Position numbers and translations under genes: made by a program. A stretch of 64,000 nt of DNA, taken from positions 898,501 through 962,500 of the forward strand of contig NC_064034.1 in the NCBI RefSeq assembly GCF_932526225.1, read 5' to 3'. Below the pieces are notes generated by a model. That model had not been told where the DNA came from and ran no database searches. It saw only the letters and a list, made by a program, of their open reading frames with translations. Below are positions 58,201 to 64,000 of the stretch, one piece after another; the stretch's first letter is position 1, and the number at the start of each line of letters is the position of its first letter. The stretch is from Nematostella vectensis (Eukaryota; Cnidaria; Anthozoa; Actiniaria; Edwardsiidae).

Positions 58201-61200
58201 CGCAGCCCGTCGGGGGCTACACACAGACACCCCCTCCTCCGACTACCCACGCCCACTTCTCGGAGCAGATACCAAACCGTATCCACCAGTCGGACCGGCT
58301 ATTCTTGCCAACCGACCGCGGGTACAAGTATGCCCTGACTGTCGTTGACGTTGCTTCACGATATAAAGCCGCCCGCCCACTGAGGACTAAGAGCGCGGTC
58401 GTCGTCTCCCGCGGACTCGCTGGCATCTATGCAGAGGGACCTCTCACATGGCCTAAAGTCCTCATGGTTGATGACGGCACGGAGTTCAAGGGTGCTACCA
58501 CAAAGCTCCTAACAGACCACGGGGTGGAGGTCCGACGGGCTGAGCCAGGGCACCACAGGAGCCAAGCTTTAGCCGAGTCTTTCCATCGTTGGCTGGCACA
58601 GCGCCTATTTCGTGCGCAGTACTCGAAGGAGCTTGCATTAGGCAAGACAAACCGCGAGTGGGTTACTGCTTTGCCAATCGTCATCTCGGACATGAACGCA
58701 ACGAAGACTCGCATGACTGGCTTTGCTCCTAAGGACGCCATAAAGCTGAGGCGCGTGCCTCTGAAAGCCGAAAAGCCTCCCTTAGAGGTCCCTTTAGAGG
58801 TCGGAACGGAGGTGTACATCGCCGTAAACGAGGAAGACCTTCAGGACAAGGGCCGACGGCGAGCGACGGACCCGTGGTGGACAAGCAAGGCATACCCAAT
58901 ACTAAAGAGGGTCATGGAGCCCGGACAGCCAGTGTTGTATTACACGGCGTACTCTAAGCACGGCTTCACGCGTTCGCAGTTGCGTAGCGTGACGCTAGCG
59001 TCACGCTAGCGCGATCAGCGCTTGTGCCTTCTATTGCAGCTAAGGCACGTGAGTCTGAATTCCACTTGTAGTGACCCTGACTGTCGTCCCGCCGGTCGAT
59101 ACTGAAGCATTGGGGATGACTCTTGGTGTACCCCTGAAGCAGAAGCTGAGTGCCACAGAGCGTGCACTTCTTTTCCGCGTCAGCAATCATGCCGAGTACG
59201 TGGTCTACCGTCAGAACGTGGTGCGGCCCCGTGTACTTTGTGCGGCCCTTTTGCCTGTCGTCTATAGCGTATCGCTTGATTCGCGCTATAATGAGCTCTT
59301 CACTGGGCGTAGCCTGCAGTCCTGTGGGAACCAAGGCACCGGGGGTGTTATCGGGGGGGATCACGCGGACTATCTGGTCGGCGCGCCGCACACAGGAGAT
59401 GCCGGTGTATACAGCATTCGTGATCCAGCCCTCTAAGCTGTGGTCTATGATAAACAAACGTCTTGGAGTCTGGATAGTCTTGCCCTGCACCCGGTGGACT
59501 GTCCCCCAGCCCGCGTATTTCCACTCGAGGGGAAGCCCGTTAAGGACCACGCCGAGAGGAACCTCGACTACCGTGCCTTTGTGTCGGATACGATACACGT
59601 TCGTAGGGAAGCCGTATTTCCGTACCAAATCAATGGCGTCCGAGGCGCCGCCGAAGACGCTGTCCTCGCATCCTAGGTACGCCGCACGCATGTCGATGTG
59701 TTTTTCTTGCTATTCCACACTTTGGACTCAACCTGCGCCGCTCGCCAGACGTCCCTGTATTTAAGAGGCGTTGGCCTGATGTTCTCTCTTTGGGTCAACT
59801 TCTTGAAGCGATACCCTATTGCGCCGCCCATTGAGTGCGTAGCTTCGGTGTACTCTTGGTAGGCTGGGTGGTCATCAGGGAGCCATTGAGGATCATATCC
59901 AGTCTCGTCTGTAAACGCCCTGTCGATAGCCCAACCGTCTTGTCCCGATCGGTACAGTTTGCCTTCGTGCGTGACTATAACACGCCCATACAGCCAGATC
60001 CTCGTGCTTCTGGGGATCGCCCTGTTTATAAAGCGAATGAGCACCCCTCGCACTTTTGCCTCGTGCGTTTTTGCGGCGGCACTGGTAGTGCGAGGCGCTG
60101 CCTCCCCCTGACATAACGAACGAAGCTATCCCTCAGCCCCGAAGTCTAGGCCGTGGACGCTCGCGATCGCAGGTGGTTCAGTCGGAAGCTCCGCCCAGGC
60201 GTGGTTATTGTGGCAAGGGATGCGGGTTTGTGTGCACCCCCTCTTGTACTTCCCCGAGTCCCACAGGACGTTACCCAGGGCGTCCACGGCTACTAGCTTT
60301 ACCTCGAGCTTCTTTTCCATCTCAAAGAGGTCTTCTTTGGTGCATCCCGTAGTGGCCAGCTTCTTGTCGAATCGCTCGAGGATCTTGCCTCGTGTCTTGG
60401 TTAGACCAAGGGAGCGCGAGGTGCCGCGATTCCTCAAGAAGTCGGCAACATAGCTCACAACACAGTTAGCGAAGGCGTCACTCCCCTCTCGCTCAAACAT
60501 TGGTCCAGGCTCACCATTTTGCTCAGGTAGAGGGCGAGGCTCATATCTCACGTAGACGAGGTACTCTCGTCCTTTCTCCCAAATACCCACATCGATGCCT
60601 TCCAGGGCGCCGACTGCGATTTGGTCCCCTCTTTTGACTAACGACCCACCAATCTTGTGCTCCGAGCGCCCTTCCTCCTCCGTGATTGGCGCCAATGGCT
60701 CTGCGGGGGCCTTACCAACGACCGTGAAGAGTCCGTAACGCCGGTCGGGGTCTACCATCTCGAGCACCAGCGGCAGCACTGCGTTTGCCCGCAGAGTTTG
60801 CCCCCAACACTAGACAAACTAGCACTCGTCGCTAACACTCGACCAACAAGAACTGGTCGCTAACACTCTACCAACTAGCACTCATCGCTTTCACTAGACC
60901 AACTAGCACTCGTCGCTAACACTCGAAAAACAAGCACTCGTCTCTAACACTCGACCAACAAGAACTCGTTGCCATCACTCGACCAATAAACACTCGTCTC
61001 TAACACTCGACCAATAAGCACTCATCGCTAATCGAATAATAACAAACACTTGTCGCTAACACTCGACAATCAAGCACTCGTCACTAACACTCGACTAACA
61101 AGAACTCATTGCCAACACTCGACCAATAAGCACTCGTCTCTAACTCTAGACCAACTAGCACACGTCGCTAATACTCGAACAAAAAACACTCGTCGCTAAC

Positions 61201-63463
61201 ACTAGACCAACAAGCACTCATCGCTAACACTCGATCAACAAGTACTCGTCGCTGATACTCGACCAACAAGCACTCGTCGTTAATACTCGACTTAGCACTT
61301 GTCGCTAATACTCGATTAGAGTCGCGTAGACTCCAAAAAAACTAGAACCCTTGATAACTCGAACCTCTCCTAACCCAAAGTGACTTTGCTTTCTTTCCAA
61401 TTACTTTTTATTACTCTTTATCCTCGTAATTGAACTTTAGCTAACTTTAGCTTTCACTATACGTCCCAGTATAGCAATTGAGACATTGACGCTTATATGT
61501 CTTTTATAATTACGTTCATAATGCTATAATAAAACCTTAGCAACAGCAACCCATCGTGTTCGCAGTCGTGTTCGCAGTTCTAGTCAGTTCCCGTTAGTTT
61601 GACCAGTCCTTCAAGAAACAATTTCTTTCCACCTATTCTTTCTCTTTTTTAAATATTTTTGTTAACGCTCTCTCACATGGAGAAAAAAATACATATGAAA
61701 GAAAACGCAAAGTATTCTGGAAGTTACTGTGATTTATAGTTGACGACACTTTTTTATCACGTGATTTATTTTAGACGGCGGAGGTACTGCCAGGCATTGG
61801 TCAGCGTCCACAGGATGTGACGTCAGCGTTCACGTGCGCAACATGCGGAGTCAACATGGCTGTCTCACAAGAGATCATGGACGGGGATGGCGTTATGCGT
61901 GTCGTTGTCACGTATCCTAGCAACTGTGCTAGCTGTGGCAAATACGTGAACGCTAGACGGCGCAATATGCTAGAGGAGAGGGCGCTGGACTATGGTGTGC
62001 CGGCTCATGAAAGTGTCAAGCAGACCATTTATCGAGGGAACCCGGGACAAGTGTTTGACCACCGGCGATTCGGGAACAAGGATCAGGTAAACGACGCTTA
62101 CCCTATTCCTTTTTCCATGCGTTCTTGTTTTCATGCATTTCGCCGTTGTTTTACGTCAACATATAAAATAATGGTCGAATATGAGCCTTTGCATCGATTA
62201 GTTACATGATATGACACGTAAAACAGCCAAAAAGTTTCTTGGAAACTTATGCTTTATCTAAAAATATATGCATTTGTCAATAACTGTATGGCTCAGATGG
62301 CTGGATGCTCTACTTGTTTATGTATCAATTTGCAAAAAGTAACAAACTCTTTGGGGTCTTCGAAGTTATTTATTGTGTCATGTTGACGCTAGGACAAAAA
62401 ACGAAGAGAGAGAAGACAAAGAAAAGATGACGAAGACTACGAAACAGAGGTAGACTGGCGCAACGACATGGACTCATTCCGTGAACACATGAGTCGTGCT
62501 GACTCCGTCTCCGACGACAACGAGAACGACCCCGATTCAGTAGAGAGAAACGGGGACGGCTTTTTTATCACAGAGCCTGGGATAGAAGTCATAGGACTTG
62601 AGAAACCTTCTTCGGCACCGGAAGTGCGCAGTGCTTGGGATGATGGGTCAAACTCTGCGCACGTTACGCGCGGGTATGATAGTGACACGCGTCCATCACA
62701 TGATGAGGTGATAGTAGAACACAGGGATCCTGAATCAGGGATACGAATTCGGGTACGAAAGAAGGAAAGGGGAGGCAAAGAGTATGACACTAGAGATAAG
62801 AGGTCACACAGAGGCCGGAAATGGCGTGACGAGCGAGGTAACACATCGCGTGATCAGCGTGACGAGGGATTAAGTGACGATGGAAAACTACGTGACGACG
62901 ATGATAGTAAATGGCGTGACTATCAAAGTCAGGGGTCTCAGGGCGGCGATGGACAAGGATTGCGTGACGAAGAGGACATACAGTATGAAGGAGGAAGAGA
63001 GGGGCGTGACAAACATTATAGCAAGCTTCACGCAAGACGCAAACGTCACGCTAAACGTCACAGGCGTCACGACATAAATGGGAGTGCGACTGCAATAGAA
63101 GGCGTTTCTTCTGACGAATCTAGTAGTTATGAGTTTATCATTTATCAATCGAGCGGCGACATACGACATCGCACGAGATCTAGCGACATTCGGCGCGAGA
63201 ACGCGCGAGTAGTCAAGAGTGACGGTGAAATTCATGACATGGAGCGATGGTACAGAGCGATGAAAGCTCGGCATAACACGAAACGACGCCGAACGTTCCC
63301 CAAGTCGCACACAATGTATCCACCTTCAGCGGGGAGTGACTCGGACTATTTGGACGAGGTACAATTGCAAAGGAAACTTACCGCTACATTTGCTGCCCAG
63401 AGCTCACGCGATGGACAAACGTTGGTAAGAATGGAACACTCACAGTATCTGAATGTGCACTAA
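45432..63463 (+). CDS. Unrecognised host gene, six coding exons, 614 codons, spans the Polinton
   Basis: Coding exons 45432-45576, 47675-47865, 49082-49141, 49207-49272, 61775-62086 and 62393-63463 join in phase (1, then 0 throughout) with GT-AG borders and end in TAA. The chosen start is the ATG opening MSSNQAILPYIDKNACLV, the first ATG of the exon frame. The product has a basic N terminus, a central VVRVGGGYKRLTW motif, two CxxC pairs and a highly charged C-terminal third. No signal peptide or membrane span is seen. I do not recognise the family. The VRVGGGY motif faintly recalls the end of GAS2-type domains, but the rest does not support that. The 12.5-kb intron 4 holds the viral-like element. 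Confidence 0.7.
45577..47674 (+). other. Intron 1 of the unknown gene; one strong hairpin
   Basis: AT-rich noncoding DNA. The only structure noted is an imperfect inverted repeat with arms ACGTTTTAGATTCAC and GTGGATCTAAAACGT around 47451-47487. No gene or known repeat was recognised in the remaining 2 kb. Confidence 0.5.
48043..48280. repeat. GAT/ATG trinucleotide-rich microsatellite
   Basis: Interrupted runs of atgatgatgatgatg with aatttgatgatgac spacers lie in intron 2 of the unknown gene. It is noncoding here because it lies between phase-0 exons and contains stops in all plus frames. Confidence 0.85.
49290..49414. repeat. 28-bp satellite-like array, left flank of the Polinton
   Basis: About 4.2 units of aacactcgaccaacaagcac then tcgtcgct (variants actag, cactt, ctaac). 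The last complete bases are AACACT at 49409-49414. The same array continues in the same orientation at 60806, so both flanks were once one array. Confidence 0.92.
49415..49760. repeat. Left terminal region of the Polinton with two sets of tandem repeats
   Basis: After the G-run, gggaggcgcgaatc occurs twice about 55 bp apart (49449 and 49505), each followed by a ccctcc/cccc stretch. Next come about 2.5 units of 47 bp with cacgtacataagcttttggc then aattgctaatgtaggcc (49570-49720). Such repeats are common in Polinton termini. No inverted copy exists near 60800. Confidence 0.75.
49980..50519 (-). CDS. Polinton membrane protein with long Gly/Ala-rich hydrophobic region
   Basis: 179 residues, ATG start at 50519. 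Residues about 55-75 form a charged helix (DNEITHHRQVRKKYKRAFAV). Residues about 78-128 form a long Gly/Ala/Val-rich hydrophobic stretch (VSVASGIAAGALSSAGVGVS and onward). The C terminus is a charged KNSISELVSKALQDGHISDE helix. The same layout (HYRQV..KYK, hydrophobic glycine-rich middle, ISDxEF end) recurs in cnidarian Polintons. The role is unknown; a membrane-active virion protein is possible. The frame is intact. Confidence 0.65.
   Translation of the reverse strand: MANSDVSSGAIYPSLPSVCPPICPQTHMTPTAPASIGGDVRSFRLQKICDTQAVLDNEITHHRQVRKKYKRAFAVTHAVSVASGIAAGALSSAGVGVSLSGIGVLVDGPLAGVAGLVGVVGAGAGVVSRGLTSKVAKHGDTMVLAESKKNSISELVSKALQDGHISDEEFRLIHQEQER
50536..51224 (-). pseudogene. Polinton minor capsid (penton-like) protein, C-terminal frameshift
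   Basis: The first frame (ATG 51224) encodes MFNTMVVLHAVFTGGELTLF, RFVALRQCSLFNSWYNLERE and an ESIVETIN...KIALMSKG region. This is a layout I associate with the second capsid protein of cnidarian Polintons. The family's usual ending (SSIRIWIRDDRGR then KPVRLVLEL) is present but lies in another frame (50536 to about 50670). A one- or two-base indel near 50640-50680 therefore breaks the gene. Without the indel it would be about 230 residues. Jelly-roll assignment is by family recall, not proven here. Confidence 0.5.
51236..52743 (+). pseudogene. Large Polinton protein, broken by one stop and two frameshifts
   Basis: The ATG at 51236 opens a frame that stops at TAA 51656-51658. The same frame continues open to 52054 (VYFTNRKILYELGAPLPGDS, PDFRWKGGRNHGLGDVFVFY). 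A shift near 52030-52055 moves to the frame with KQVGYIRNDDHGGVQYSW. A second shift near 52225-52237 moves to the frame with RYHLAVQEAKVRLSL and a hydrophobic C terminus (LKAGLSALAVAAAYYLF). An intact relative would be near 500 residues with one C-terminal membrane anchor. It may be a virion or attachment protein of unknown exact role. Its last 16 bp overlap the convergent gene at 52728. Confidence 0.6.
52728..53702 (-). CDS. Polinton membrane protein with acidic N terminus and coiled coil
   Basis: 324 residues, ATG at 53702. The N terminus is acidic (MGDVDVDIDDTLPGA) and followed by a Thr/Ala-rich linker with RTHAAHGMA and TAGTASAET. Residues about 160-210 form a charged coiled coil (RQEARERNEERLSEIDELE). 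Two hydrophobic regions follow (about 226-247, TAIGLAVATTIAAIVTSLG, and about 295-315, AWLLILVVAAFLV). It faces away from the capsid gene across a 109-bp divergent spacer. The function is unknown. The frame is intact. Confidence 0.65.
   Translation of the reverse strand: MGDVDVDIDDTLPGASADRGAGDDETTPLIPFDPDDGESIPMTSTSSRTHAAHGMATRNATQTAGTASAETSFITEGAATRLGLQSLREEYPDLHENLLRFQSDRRGKTLIQVRNLGKGGWSKPRQLFNEDGGVQQDVATLRGFRLAMGSVADAVIQENTERVQELQWVVATDRETIDDPNMSESSRQEARERNEERLSEIDELERENREVDNQKPLRERIKAIFKKYGFTVTAIGLAVATTIAAIVTSLGKSLSSVARGVCNGLKAIGKKLGELLPGLVGSIANFVFKAAGEAVKFLGENAWLLILVVAAFLVRRMQSSHRNK
53703..53811. promoter_or_regulatory. Divergent promoter region between the membrane protein and the capsid gene
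   Basis: The 109-bp spacer separates genes transcribed leftward (start 53702) and rightward (start 53812). It has a perfect 16-bp palindrome GTTAGACATGTCTAAC at 53733-53748 and a TATA-like run gtatatacatatgatatacg at about 53784-53803, ten bases before the capsid ATG. The arrangement suggests shared regulation of two late genes. Confidence 0.5.
53812..55077 (+). CDS. Polinton major capsid protein-like (double jelly-roll family), intact frame
   Basis: 421 residues starting MSVSDKLDPQRTPRTPLGL. Conserved family stretches are NTVVNNVGRNLVSRLKITFA (residues about 74-93), GETLQDTNRYDVFKTYEELY, a Lys/Ala helix RKLRSKAGDKATSNAKENAL, YTIPLDHSLLTDHGVLYPRA, HKTFHISKGTDNIINESVNL, and FALWIDLRTTDDSAIHGGGF. 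I know these as the capsid-gene family of cnidarian Polintons. It sits directly upstream of the packaging ATPase, as capsid genes usually do. It would form the hexagonal capsid lattice. Structural assignment is by family recall. The ATG follows a TATA-like run. Confidence 0.68.
   Translation: MSVSDKLDPQRTPRTPLGLKAGRTVHRVTLNPSTAFPGETLYVAVPKLSEGVTLVPGSLRVGLDLSISGHAKNTVVNNVGRNLVSRLKITFAGETLQDTNRYDVFKTYEELYLSKVEREDRLEQGIQSENMRKLRSKAGDKATSNAKENALNAAHGARYTIPLDHSLLTDHGVLYPRALSGALLFEITLAAVDQVVVGSDATKLSYGIKNLELEYESLRDDNLARSAAAAYQNGTTFFYEQVNLHKTFHISKGTDNIINESVNLPRRSMSGLLLLFVEPYTAGARDSEKFVYPDIKSVRVTIDGMPNKVFSQGLRPTDFWREAKRRFVRPSPGGHSGVPAAPAVGPESFYGDDKFALWIDLRTTDDSAIHGGGFRLVNTRDGLHLEIKRTASGTGTVNCHVFVVADAQMNLMNRQLESIQY
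55114..55716 (+). CDS. Packaging ATPase (FtsK/HerA type, A32-like)
   Basis: 200 residues, ATG at 55114, 36 bp after the capsid stop. The Walker A loop is VGPTPCGKTQ (G14 to T21), with Pro in place of the usual Gly at the fourth position. Walker B is LIILDD (89-94). The sensor-like stretch SVWVITQQLTS (121-131) ends in the expected Gln. The known role of this family is ATP-driven pumping of DNA into preformed capsids. The length is typical of Polinton ATPases. The frame is intact. Confidence 0.88.
   Translation: MDPKNIPFNALIVGPTPCGKTQFVVDRLRGPFRGKFDYIVLVCPTFVYNKTYDGFGEGDDRLFVIAPEAGQIDILQRFVSALFEGINTLIILDDCAASKDVKRRSDQLVNLAFSARHVGISVWVITQQLTSITKPFRENIAALVVFYTPSKADMKTVLHDYGAELSEEKMKNYMKAFKTKKFSKLEFCLRHPYTIALVEL
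55772..56385 (+). pseudogene. Polinton helical protein, probable frameshift near the N terminus
   Basis: A TATA-like cgtatataat (about 55738) precedes an ATG pair at 55772 that opens MSDKYFESPLEGAP. After about 25 codons the conserved body lies in another frame (from about 55840): ADAREKLAILLASGKSREMV, VRKYEKRYETALASWTTDAL, LVGMALPIDSVADLHNDLV and YIINNELRILCG. This body matches an ORF repeated in cnidarian Polintons. An indel at about 55800-55855 would explain the split. Otherwise the start would be a TTG. The C terminus holds TAGTASADT and LPERHTDSGES repeats. The function is unknown. Confidence 0.6.
56386..56456. promoter_or_regulatory. Short spacer with two palindromes before the next Polinton gene
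   Basis: Within 71 bp there is CTTGGTACCAAG (56420-56431) and TTGACACCGCGTGTCAA (56435-56451), both perfect inverted repeats. The core TGACAC-CGC-GTGTCA also occurs, inverted, at 56286-56300 inside the preceding gene. They could be protein-binding operators or RNA hairpins. Confidence 0.45.
56457..57072 (+). pseudogene. Polinton single-span membrane protein, frameshift near the N terminus
   Basis: The ATG at 56457 opens MEEPPQMEEPAGTSAEPDS. The remaining body is in another frame from about 56515 to 57072. It has a basic stretch (AGRCLAKWNRINRAKKEALR), one hydrophobic span (SSVIGVAGLLVSLFGLYTRR) and a Pro/Ala-rich tail. An indel at about 56505-56530 fits. A TTG start at 56557 is the alternative. 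The role is unknown. Confidence 0.5.
57126..57350 (+). pseudogene. Small Polinton membrane protein with in-frame TAG at codon 36
   Basis: The ATG at 57126 opens MSTTQQSKITKTITDAAVIT followed by GLVAGIGWVGRKV, a membrane span. TAG at 57231-57233 stops it, yet the same frame stays open for 38 more codons to TAG at 57348-57350 (NAMNYAKMTAAVAGAVALKG, second hydrophobic stretch). Relatives in cnidarian Polintons run through this point, so the first TAG is read as a nonsense mutation. The product would have been 74 residues. Confidence 0.65.
57432..57857 (+). CDS. Polinton two-span membrane protein, intact frame
   Basis: 141 residues from ATG 57432. It starts MASIAILVGGAVLNATAFVG (N-terminal span) and has a charged middle (EKERHDKAPEKYQRDYGRYQ). 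Next come NFTDTDYALRLYNQTRP and ELSDYYIPSKTQKNAELEYI, and it ends with a second hydrophobic span (GAGALAIGYAASRLL). This layout is one of the most repeated in cnidarian Polintons. The function is unknown. I chose the second Met because the span then begins at the N terminus. Confidence 0.7.
   Translation: MASIAILVGGAVLNATAFVGGNYLAKFLSNDESPALAEKERHDKAPEKYQRDYGRYQQRRQKILDWRAHRRERGSLAKQNFTDTDYALRLYNQTRPEQSLESMRAPELSDYYIPSKTQKNAELEYIGAGALAIGYAASRLL
58065..59009 (+). CDS. Retrovirus-type integrase (rve, DDE) of the Polinton
   Basis: 314 residues from ATG 58065 (MSDEELDAFLRPIYY). An upstream in-frame ATG at 58017 lies in a GC-repeat-rich spacer and is less likely. The N-terminal zinc-free helical region is followed by the rve core: D77 in IHQSDRLFLP, D136 in LMVDDGTEFKG and E171 in HRSQALAESFHRWLAQ. 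D136 and E171 are separated by 34 residues, close to the DD35E pattern. The C-terminal third has EVGTEVYIAVNEED, like the SH3/chromo-type ends of these enzymes. It joins the linear element ends to target DNA. All three acidic residues are present and the frame is open. It converges on the replication-gene remnant, overlapping by 44 bp. Confidence 0.87.
   Translation: MSDEELDAFLRPIYYARGGFQGVTALHAKLPKGSASIDRVRKWVSSQPVGGYTQTPPPPTTHAHFSEQIPNRIHQSDRLFLPTDRGYKYALTVVDVASRYKAARPLRTKSAVVVSRGLAGIYAEGPLTWPKVLMVDDGTEFKGATTKLLTDHGVEVRRAEPGHHRSQALAESFHRWLAQRLFRAQYSKELALGKTNREWVTALPIVISDMNATKTRMTGFAPKDAIKLRRVPLKAEKPPLEVPLEVGTEVYIAVNEEDLQDKGRRRATDPWWTSKAYPILKRVMEPGQPVLYYTAYSKHGFTRSQLRSVTLASR
58966..60803 (-). 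pseudogene. Polinton replication gene remnant: polymerase-like N part, helicase end and HNH nuclease
   Basis: Three minus-strand frames form one decayed gene. 60126-60779 encodes GSDAFANCVVSYVADFLRNR and CHNNHAWAEL, an N-terminal domain found in cnidarian Polinton replication proteins. 59673-60053 continues with RIWLYGRVIVTHEGKLYRSG and RPTPLKYRDVWRAAQVE. After a frameshift near 59685-59695, DMRAAYLGCEDSVFGG resembles a family B polymerase motif A region. The sequence then jumps to a superfamily 1 helicase end (GWGTVHRVQGKTI, AVYTGISCVRRADQI). It finishes with an HNH-like domain (CTLCG, FSIDRRDDSQGHYKWN). The polymerase palm and most of the helicase are missing, so a deletion of one or more kilobases lies near 59550. 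Upstream, the frame reaches a stop at 60810-60812, inside the flanking array. Confidence 0.6.
58985..59008. terminator. 24-bp perfect palindrome at the convergent gene ends
   Basis: The half-site TAGCGTGACGCT is followed at once by its exact reverse complement. It lies across the stop of the integrase and the end of the minus-strand replication remnant. A bidirectional 3'-end hairpin is one plausible role. A replication or binding site is another. Confidence 0.45.
60806..61345. repeat. 28-bp satellite-like array, right flank of the Polinton
   Basis: About 19 units of the same 28-bp sequence as at 49290-49414, starting with AACACT at 60806-60811. Units vary at several positions (cactcgtcgct, cacttgtcgct, gaactcattgcc). 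From 61346 to 61774 the intron is AT-rich with nothing recognised. Confidence 0.92.
61775..63463 (+). CDS. Unrecognised host gene, exons 5-6: CxxC pairs and charged tail
   Basis: Exon 5 (61775-62086, 104 codons) encodes FTCATCGVNMAVSQEIMDGD and later YPSNCASCGKYVNARRR. The two CxxC pairs, about 35 residues apart, could bind one zinc. Exon 6 (62393-63463) encodes the last 356 residues. It has an acidic start, then repeated RDE/RDD/WRD phrases (for example GRKWRDERGNTSRDQRDEG), a run of basic RRKRHAKRHRRHD, and ends SQYLNVH before TAA. Low complexity suggests disorder. The role is unknown. Confidence 0.72.
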
Positions 63464-63599
63464 TACTGCTAAGTTAATTACAAATATGTGTCATGCGTTC
63501 TATCCTACCACGGATCCAAATTCGAACCAGGGTGGTGCGCATTCATAGGTATCATATGGAAAAGGGGTAATATTTGACGCACCTTGAATAAGAAGTGAC

Positions 63600-63920
63600 C
63601 CACTCTTAAGCGGCTAAGGAGGGTGCGCGCAACATGAAGATGAATTACACCTCAAGTTCCTTGCAGACCTACAGGCACGGCGCACAAACATACCGGCATT
63701 GCCTTGCCCATTAATATGGTGTCTACTAACTAACCACTGTGCGGTACCTACAGACACAAACATACCGGCATTACCTTGCCCGGTAATACGGTGCCTACTA
63801 GCTAACCACTGCGCAACAAACATACCGACAGAAATATACCGCCATTGCCTTGCCCAATAATACGGCGCCTACTAACTAACCACTGCGCAACAAACATACC
63901 GGCATTGCATGATGATGCAT
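63600..63920. repeat. Diverged 73-bp tandem repeat downstream of the unknown gene
   Basis: About 3.5 units of acaaacataccggcattgcc, ttgcccattaatatggtgtc and tactaactaaccactgcgca, with differences between units. It lies after the TAA at 63463. From 63464 to 63600 and 63921 to 64000 I see nothing recognisable. Confidence 0.85.
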
Positions 63921-64000
63921 GATGATGCTGGTTGTTTTGTTGCTGTTTGCACGGTAGTAAGAAGGGCCTTTAGTAAGGGGTAATAATTTGATCCAATAAC

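Larger units (their letters stand above)
49415..60805. mobile_element. Maverick/Polinton-type (adintovirus-related) endogenous element, decayed
   Basis: This is an 11.4-kb block, much richer in GC than its surroundings, with dense short-spaced genes on both strands and no introns. Its set is typical of large virus-like DNA transposons: double-jelly-roll-type capsid protein, FtsK/HerA-type packaging ATPase, retrovirus-type integrase, replication-gene remnants, and several small membrane proteins of families repeated in cnidarian genomes. AACACT sits on both outer borders, which fits the 6-bp duplication of Polintons, although the flanking array also contains this hexamer in each unit. The left end starts with a G-run and subterminal tandem repeats. 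The right end is C-rich for only five bases and lacks a matching inverted repeat, so it appears truncated. At least five genes are broken. Confidence 0.88.

Noticed and set aside
49290-61345. 28-bp arrays as terminal inverted repeats of the Polinton
   Set aside because: Both arrays run in the same orientation, so they are direct flanks, not inverted ends. They are better read as a host array split by the insertion.

Overview
The window is animal nuclear DNA, most likely from a cnidarian. Coding regions are split into many short exons by AT-rich introns. The introns are packed with minisatellites and small DNA transposons. The viral-type genes near 50-60 kb belong to protein families I know from sea anemones, corals and Hydra. 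The species call is inferred from gene style and was not tested by a search.

Region 1 (1-44.3 kb, minus strand) is the 5' part of HUWE1, the giant HECT-family E3 ubiquitin ligase. I could place 53 coding exons, from the ATG at 44283 down to 1199. Every exon-exon phase agrees. They encode about 3,870 residues in the known order: N-terminal armadillo-like region (DUF908/DUF913), UBA, UIM, WWE, a long acidic stretch, the UBM/DUF4414 region and the helical region after it. The catalytic HECT domain lies beyond the left edge. The introns hold at least seven minisatellite arrays, a 1.9-kb fold-back element, a 5'-truncated LINE reverse transcriptase, TA-flanked and TTAA-flanked non-autonomous transposons, a tRNA-derived SINE and a four-copy dispersed repeat. 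Several arrays abut splice sites and carry copies of the exon-intron junction.

Region 2 (44.3-45.4 kb) is a head-to-head intergenic space between HUWE1 and the next gene. It contains a YY1-like ATGGCGGCC motif.

Region 3 (45.4-63.5 kb, plus strand) is a second host gene that I do not recognise. Six exons in consistent phase give 614 codons. They encode a basic start, a short VRVGGGY motif, two CxxC pairs and a long Arg/Asp/His-rich tail.

Region 4 (49415-60805) is an 11.4-kb GC-rich Maverick/Polinton-type (adintovirus-related) endogenous element inside intron 4 of that gene, within an array of 28-bp repeats. It carries a capsid-like protein, a packaging ATPase, a retrovirus-type integrase and a set of small membrane proteins. 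The major capsid, ATPase and integrase frames are open. Several other genes carry stops or frameshifts, and the replication gene (polymerase/helicase/HNH remnants) has lost most of its middle. The copy therefore looks dead, with a truncated right end.

Region 5 (63.5-64.0 kb) is noncoding and holds a diverged tandem repeat.
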